Of a DNA stretch of 32,237 nucleotides, positions 26,259 through 32,237 are shown piece by piece. The notes under the pieces were generated by a model, which saw nothing but the letters and a program-made list of their open reading frames with translations, searched no databases and had not been told where the DNA came from. The position numbers and the translations under genes were made by a program. The DNA is taken from NCBI GenBank assembly GCA_023247705.1, contig JAHFFY010000023.1:1-32237 (forward strand). Reading direction: 5' to 3'. Source of the stretch: Candidatus Omnitrophota bacterium. GTDB lineage: Bacteria; Omnitrophota; Gorgyraeia; Zapsychrales; JAHFFX01. Numbering within the stretch: the first letter of the stretch is position 1; each line of letters opens with the position of its first letter.

Positions 26259-26287
26259 ACACTACCACTCATATGAGTGGTAGTCAA
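26259..26287 (-). promoter_or_regulatory. Predicted lexA promoter: -35 TTGACT, 17-bp spacer, -10 TAGTGT
   Basis: Reverse strand TTGACT-ACCACTCATATGAGTGG-TAGTGT-TTTGCC-ATG, with the lexA ATG at 26252. Confidence 0.55.
26261..26284. promoter_or_regulatory. Perfect 24-bp palindrome, probable LexA operator (SOS box)
   Basis: ACTACCACTCAT|ATGAGTGGTAGT, 8 nt upstream of the lexA start codon. Confidence 0.75.
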
Positions 26288-26324
26288 GAAATTATTTCCC
26301 CTTTTTCTTTTTAAGAATAAAATT

Positions 26325-26723
26325 TTATGCCGGATTCGGCTTTTGATCTGGCGGGACGTTGGGACCTAAATACTTGAGGATTTTTTCCAGTAAAGCTTCG
26401 ATTTGGATCGGCTTCACGATGTAACCTTTAATTCGTTTCAACCCAAAGATCGGCTGATGCTCGGCATGAGCGGTCAAAACCAAAACAGGGATGGCTTGAA
26501 ATTCGGAGGGTAATTTCCTCAGCTCAGTCATAAATGTATAACCGTTCATCCGGGGCATTTCCACATCCAAGATAATCATATCCGGTTTTTGGGTTGTAAC
26601 CGCCGCCAACCCCTCATCACCATCATGGGCAACGTTCACCACATAATGATGCGCCTGCAAACGGTTTTGAATAAGCGTCACATTGGTTAAATCATCGTCG
26701 ATCAGCAGTATTTTGTGGGCCAT
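26325..26723 (-). CDS. CheY-like response regulator receiver-domain protein
   Basis: 'KILLIDDDLTNV', 'MIILDVEMPRMNGY', 'VLVLTAHAE', 'IKGYIVKPI'. Confidence 0.93.
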   Translation of the reverse strand: MAHKILLIDDDLTNVTLIQNRLQAHHYVVNVAHDGDEGLAAVTTQKPDMIILDVEMPRMNGYTFMTELRKLPSEFQAIPVLVLTAHAEHQPIFGLKRIKGYIVKPIQIEALLEKILKYLGPNVPPDQKPNPA

Positions 26724-26841
26724 ATTCGTTAGGAGGTCAAATGAGCCGGATTAATGTCTAAGATTTTTTTAAATGCGAAATGCCTTGAACTTGCTCTATG
26801 ATAACAAAATTTATTGTCAAAATCTAAAAATAAATATTTTT

Positions 26842-27495
26842 TTATTTCACTTCGTTCTCTAATTTATGCATCAGCGTCTCGGCCTGATTCAAGAGTTCGA
26901 CCGGGGCGACCTTCAAGACCTCCATATCCTTTTTAAATGACCGGATCGCATTGAGAAGTTTTCGGATCGCCGCCACATTTCTCTTCTCTCGTTCCTCATC
27001 AGGGTCCAATTCTTTTCTTTGTTTCATGAGAGTCGTCAGGTCTTTTCGAATCAGGGTCGCATCTTTCCCTTTTTCAAAAACAGCCTCTTTCAGACGATCA
27101 AACTCTTCTTTGGGCAATTCTTTTCTGTTTTTCGCTAAACGCAGGGCATTCACCGTCTCGTAACCGGGAATCTTTCCGGCCTCTGTGGACTCGCTATATT
27201 CTTGTTTCAAATACGCTGGCTCCTCACTTTCCAAAAAATAATATGTCTTTAACAACTTCATCGCCACTTGTTTTTTGAGTCCGATCTCTTTCTCGGTATA
27301 ATCTTCAAACTTTTCGTAACCCCAAAGTTTATAAATTTTGTCATTCCAGACCGAGTAAAGGGCTTGGCCTAATTTGACCCAAGAGATTTTAAAATCTTTG
27401 GCATGCTGCAAAACACCTCTTCTCAAAGTTTCATCGGTGATCTGTCCGATTCCAGAAGTTTTTCCCTCGTATAAAAGCGAATTTAATGTGTTCAT
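26842..27495 (-). CDS. Hypothetical protein of unknown function (about 217 aa)
   Basis: Coherent ORF; SD GAGGAG-ACAG-ATG supports the start at 27495 rather than the tracked 27516; basic/helical C-terminus. Confidence 0.7.
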   Translation of the reverse strand: MNTLNSLLYEGKTSGIGQITDETLRRGVLQHAKDFKISWVKLGQALYSVWNDKIYKLWGYEKFEDYTEKEIGLKKQVAMKLLKTYYFLESEEPAYLKQEYSESTEAGKIPGYETVNALRLAKNRKELPKEEFDRLKEAVFEKGKDATLIRKDLTTLMKQRKELDPDEEREKRNVAAIRKLLNAIRSFKKDMEVLKVAPVELLNQAETLMHKLENEVK

Positions 27496-27570
27496 CTGTC
27501 TCCTCGCCAAGATCACATTTTATGATCTTACTTATTTGATCCCTCATGATTACGACTTTAAGGATATTCG

Positions 27571-28401
27571 TTAGTGAATCGGAAGCTCGATACAACGTAA
27601 CCCCAGTCTTTTTTTGATCTTCTCATTACTGATGATTTTGTATGCACCCGGAGATTCCCCGGGAAAAACCGGGCTGGATAATCCCCTCTTCACGGCGATG
27701 GTCGTATAAAGTTCTTTTCTGGTCGGATGCGCGTCGCTGCAGGCGTTAAAAAGTTCTCCCCTGATATTTTGAGTAATCACTCCGGTCAGAATCCGAACCG
27801 CATCATCCAGATGAATCAAATTGACCGGTGCATCCGAGGCCTTTTGAGAAAGCGGATGACGGTCCGAGGAACGATTCAGCATAAATGATGCCAACTGCCG
27901 ATCACCGCCGTATAATCCCGCGAAACGCACAACGGTTGTTTGAAAATATTTGCTGCGACACAGGCTCTGTTCCGCCTCCAATAAAATCCTGGCTCGATCT
28001 GATTCTGGAATAAAAACAACATCCTCGGTCATAATACGGTTGGAATCAGGATAAACCGAGGTCGAACTGGTAAAGATGACAAATCGAATCGGAGATTGCT
28101 CTAGCTGTGTAATCACCGAATTAATTTGATCCAAATAAATGTGAGGAGGAGTCAAATCTCTGCGGAATGGAATCGTTAAAACAAGAATTTTCGATTGAAA
28201 AAAATCGTTAATTTTTTCACCGGAAATGGACGGGGACACCTTCAGGAAGAAAGGGGCAATGTTCTCTTCAGCGAGAATATTCAATTTTTGCGGGGTCGTC
28301 GTGGATCCTTTGACCCCAAAGCCCAAAGAAACAAGTTGTTTTGCCAGCGGAAACCCTAACCAGCCGCATCCCAAAACACTGATTCCCGATTTTCTATTCA
28401 T
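27571..28401 (-). CDS. NAD(P)-binding SDR/epimerase-like protein (YeeZ-like)
   Basis: 'SVLGCGWLGFPLAKQLVSLGFGVKGSTTTPQKL', 'FVIFTSSTSVYPDS', 'VVRFAGLYG', 'PVNLIHLDDAVR'. ATG at 28401 preferred; the tracked start at 28458 falls inside a hairpin. Confidence 0.85.
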   Translation of the reverse strand: MNRKSGISVLGCGWLGFPLAKQLVSLGFGVKGSTTTPQKLNILAEENIAPFFLKVSPSISGEKINDFFQSKILVLTIPFRRDLTPPHIYLDQINSVITQLEQSPIRFVIFTSSTSVYPDSNRIMTEDVVFIPESDRARILLEAEQSLCRSKYFQTTVVRFAGLYGGDRQLASFMLNRSSDRHPLSQKASDAPVNLIHLDDAVRILTGVITQNIRGELFNACSDAHPTRKELYTTIAVKRGLSSPVFPGESPGAYKIISNEKIKKRLGLRCIELPIH

Positions 28402-28424
28402 GCAAACCTTATAATCGATCAGAA

Positions 28425-28461
28425 ATAATGAGACCCAAACAAATCGCTTGGGTCTCATTAT
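28425..28461 (-). terminator. Intergenic hairpin between the PG-binding lipoprotein gene and the SDR gene
   Basis: Perfect 14-bp stem ATAATGAGACCCAA / TTGGGTCTCATTAT with a 9-nt loop. Confidence 0.55.
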
Positions 28462-28483
28462 AAAAAAATTCGTTTTATTGAGA

Positions 28484-28939
28484 TTATTCTAAATATGTTT
28501 TTAATTCATCCCAGGTTTTGCGTCCGACAACACCATCGGCGGTCAGATTACGGGATTTTTGGAAATCGGCAATGGCGCGTTTGGTCTTCTGCCCGATCTT
28601 ACCGTCCACCGGGCCATTGTAATAGCCCGCTTTTTTCAGGGCTAATTGCACCTGATCGACGCTTGCGTCTATTCTGATAATACTATCGTTTTTGAGACCA
28701 AGATCCTTATCAGAATATTTCGGCAGCTTTCGATACGCCGGTTCTTTACTGGATTCTTGCGACAAGGTCTGGATTTCGTTTTTCAGATCACTGATTTCTT
28801 CTTCTTTTTGTGACAACTGCTCCTCTAATTGACTAATTCGCATTTGCGTCTGGTCTGCGGACATATCGGCCCGGCGAGTTGTTGCGCAACCAATCAGAGT
28901 AAAAGCTAAAACCAGGTAAAAAAATAATCTTCCCACCAC
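28484..28939 (-). CDS. Lipoprotein with coiled coil and C-terminal PG_binding_1 domain
   Basis: Lipobox 'FTLIGC'; coiled coil 'QMRISQLEEQLSQKEEEISDLKNEIQTL'; 'VQLALKKAGYYNGPVDGKIGQKTKRAIADFQKSRNLTADGVVGRKTWDELKTYL'. Confidence 0.92.
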   Translation of the reverse strand: MVGRLFFYLVLAFTLIGCATTRRADMSADQTQMRISQLEEQLSQKEEEISDLKNEIQTLSQESSKEPAYRKLPKYSDKDLGLKNDSIIRIDASVDQVQLALKKAGYYNGPVDGKIGQKTKRAIADFQKSRNLTADGVVGRKTWDELKTYLE

Positions 28940-29108
28940 TATTCCCTCCTTCTGATGATTAAAATTTTAGAGTATTTATATCAAATTTTATTTTATATAT
29001 CTCTGGTGTACTATCGTGTGTCTATTGTAGCACAAAGTTTATTTTCAGTTAAATTTCTTTAAAATTTTTATGGCCTGCTGTTTCACTTGGAACTGAACCA
29101 CGCTTTTC

Positions 29109-30740
<1,632 letters not shown>

Positions 30741-30880
30741 TCATTACGAATTTAGAGTTGGAGTATATTACATTCCTGTCTAAATTCTGTCAACAAAACA
30801 CTCTCAATCTTCTATAGGCAAGGAGAACAATTCTTGTTATAATCCCGAAGAAAGCGGTTTGGAATTTTATGATCAAATAA

Positions 30881-32237
30881 GTGAACCAGTCATCCCCAAA
30901 AAATTCATATGCATCAATCCCCGTCCTGATATTCTTGTTAGGAATCATTCTTTATTTTAGTCCCCTTTTTAATCGCCATTTTTTTTATGATGATGATATC
31001 AGCATTGTCAATAATCAGGCCATTCGCGAGCTCGGCAATTGGGGTGATCTTTGGCGGGCGTTCAATTCCCGTTTTGTCGTTGGAGTCAGTTACGCTTTCA
31101 ATTTCTGGCTGGACGGATTGAATCCGTTGGGATACCGGATCACGAATCTTCTCATCCATCTGATCTCTTCACTTGTGATCTACCGGATTATCTTGCTGAC
31201 CTTTCAAACCGCATACTTTCGATCAAAGACCATCCCCTATGCACCTCGATCAATCGCGTTATGGACGGCACTTATTTTTTTGGCCCACCCGATCCAGACC
31301 GAAGCAGTCAATTTTTTGACTCAAAGGGCGGCGTTGCTGGCTAGCCTATTTTATTTTTTGACCCTGTCCTTTTATATTCAAGGGCGGATCCTCTGGATTC
31401 AGAAAAACAGAACTCAAGGGTTGGGACTGTTCGCCTTATCCCTCGGGACAACGGTTTTGGGGATGCTTTCCAAAGAAATCACATTCTCTTTACCATGGAC
31501 GCTAACTGCTTATGAGCTCTATTTTTTCAACAATAAAGAAGAAAAATTTTCGTCCAGATTAATTCTCCTGAGTCCGTTTCTAATCACATTGTTTTTGATC
31601 CCTTGGACCCTGCAGCAAACGTCTTTTTCAACGCTTTCCACTACGAGGATTGCCACCATCACCACAGAATTTTCTTCTGAACAAGAAAACGGTATACATC
31701 CCGTTGATATCACCCGCGCGCGCGGAGCAACACTCAGCCGCACCGACTATTTCCTGACCGAGCAGAATGTGTTGGCCACATATCTGCGTCTTTTATTTTT
31801 ACCAATCAACCAGAATATCGATTACGATTATCCTCTGTTTCATTCCCCCAATATCACGACCGTGCTGTGCGTGTTCCTGTTCGTCATCCTGATCGGAATT
31901 ACCATCAAAACATTTCACCGACAGAGAATAATTTCCTGGGGGATCCTTTGGTTCTTTCTGACCTTGAGTGTTGAATCGAGCTTCATCCCCATCGGACATG
32001 TCATTGCGGAATATCGGCTCTATCCGGCCATGCTGGGATTTGCAGTTGTCCTGACGGTCGTGATCTTTCTGTTATCAAACCATGATCCCAGCAAGGCCCG
32101 GATCCTGCTGGCGGCATGGGTTTTGGTTTTATCAATGATGACTATCCAGCGTAATCAATTATGGAAAAACGAAATGGCCCTTTGGGAAGATACCGTCCAA
32201 AAATCCCCGAATAAAGTCCGACCGTGGAACAATCTAG
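30881..32237 (+). CDS. TMTC-like multi-TM (glycosyltransferase C-type / DUF1736-like) protein; TPR region expected beyond the right window edge
   Basis: Manual translation from GTG 30881 (preceded by in-frame TAA) is open to the window end: 'VNQSSPKNSYASIPVLIFLLGIILYFSPLFNRHFFYDDDISIVNNQAI...FLAHPIQTEAVNFLTQRAALLASLFYFLTLSFY...YRLYPAMLGFAVVL...LWKNEMALWEDTVQKSPNKVRPWNN'. Not in the ORF track because it has no stop in the window. Confidence 0.82.
   Translation, partial: MNQSSPKNSYASIPVLIFLLGIILYFSPLFNRHFFYDDDISIVNNQAIRELGNWGDLWRAFNSRFVVGVSYAFNFWLDGLNPLGYRITNLLIHLISSLVIYRIILLTFQTAYFRSKTIPYAPRSIALWTALIFLAHPIQTEAVNFLTQRAALLASLFYFLTLSFYIQGRILWIQKNRTQGLGLFALSLGTTVLGMLSKEITFSLPWTLTAYELYFFNNKEEKFSSRLILLSPFLITLFLIPWTLQQTSFSTLSTTRIATITTEFSSEQENGIHPVDITRARGATLSRTDYFLTEQNVLATYLRLLFLPINQNIDYDYPLFHSPNITTVLCVFLFVILIGITIKTFHRQRIISWGILWFFLTLSVESSFIPIGHVIAEYRLYPAMLGFAVVLTVVIFLLSNHDPSKARILLAAWVLVLSMMTIQRNQLWKNEMALWEDTVQKSPNKVRPWNNL

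Noticed and set aside
28402-28458. Upstream extension MRPKRFVWVSLFLIDYKVC of the SDR protein
   Set aside because: It starts inside a perfect 14-bp hairpin; the Rossmann start at ATG 28401 (MNRKSGISVLGCGWLG) is more plausible.
30815-30843. Candidate promoter with TATAAT (30838-30843) for the TMTC-like gene
   Set aside because: Good -10 but poor -35 (TAGGCA at 17-bp spacing) and no clear SD before GTG 30881; not strong enough to list.

Overview
This is a chromosomal window whose protein style suggests Candidatus Omnitrophota or a related PVC-like lineage (inference, not proven). Almost every gene lies on the minus strand. The content is mainly cell-envelope functions: the N-terminal part of an alpha-2-macroglobulin-family protein (open at the left edge and absent from the ORF track), CorA, LapA-like, TamB-like, SPOR, MarC, MFS, SGNH hydrolase, three lipoproteins with PG_binding_1 domains, an OmpA+LysM protein and a DUF1295 protein. 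A 3349-aa giant predicted exported protein (12747-22796) follows. After it come YkgJ/YcgN-like, TraB/GumN-like, transglutaminase-like, LexA, a CheY-like receiver, an SDR, an ABC-F ATPase, and a TMTC-like membrane protein that is open at the right edge and also absent from the ORF track. The strongest observations are: (1) the giant protein contains about nine degenerate Cro/CI (XRE)-like helical modules with a recurring 'WAxxLxLNPxWFWxRxQxI' tail, plus two paralogous coiled-coil blocks, between an N-terminal and a C-terminal module that may be family-conserved; (2) a perfect 24-bp palindrome fills the -35/-10 spacer of a predicted lexA promoter, implying a non-canonical SOS box and possibly a leaderless lexA mRNA; (3) two copies of a roughly 90-120-bp palindromic intergenic element occur in opposite orientation, one with a nested palindrome; (4) the TamB-like gene has no canonical start codon upstream of an evident N-terminal TM segment. 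All family calls come from reading motifs; no database search was run.
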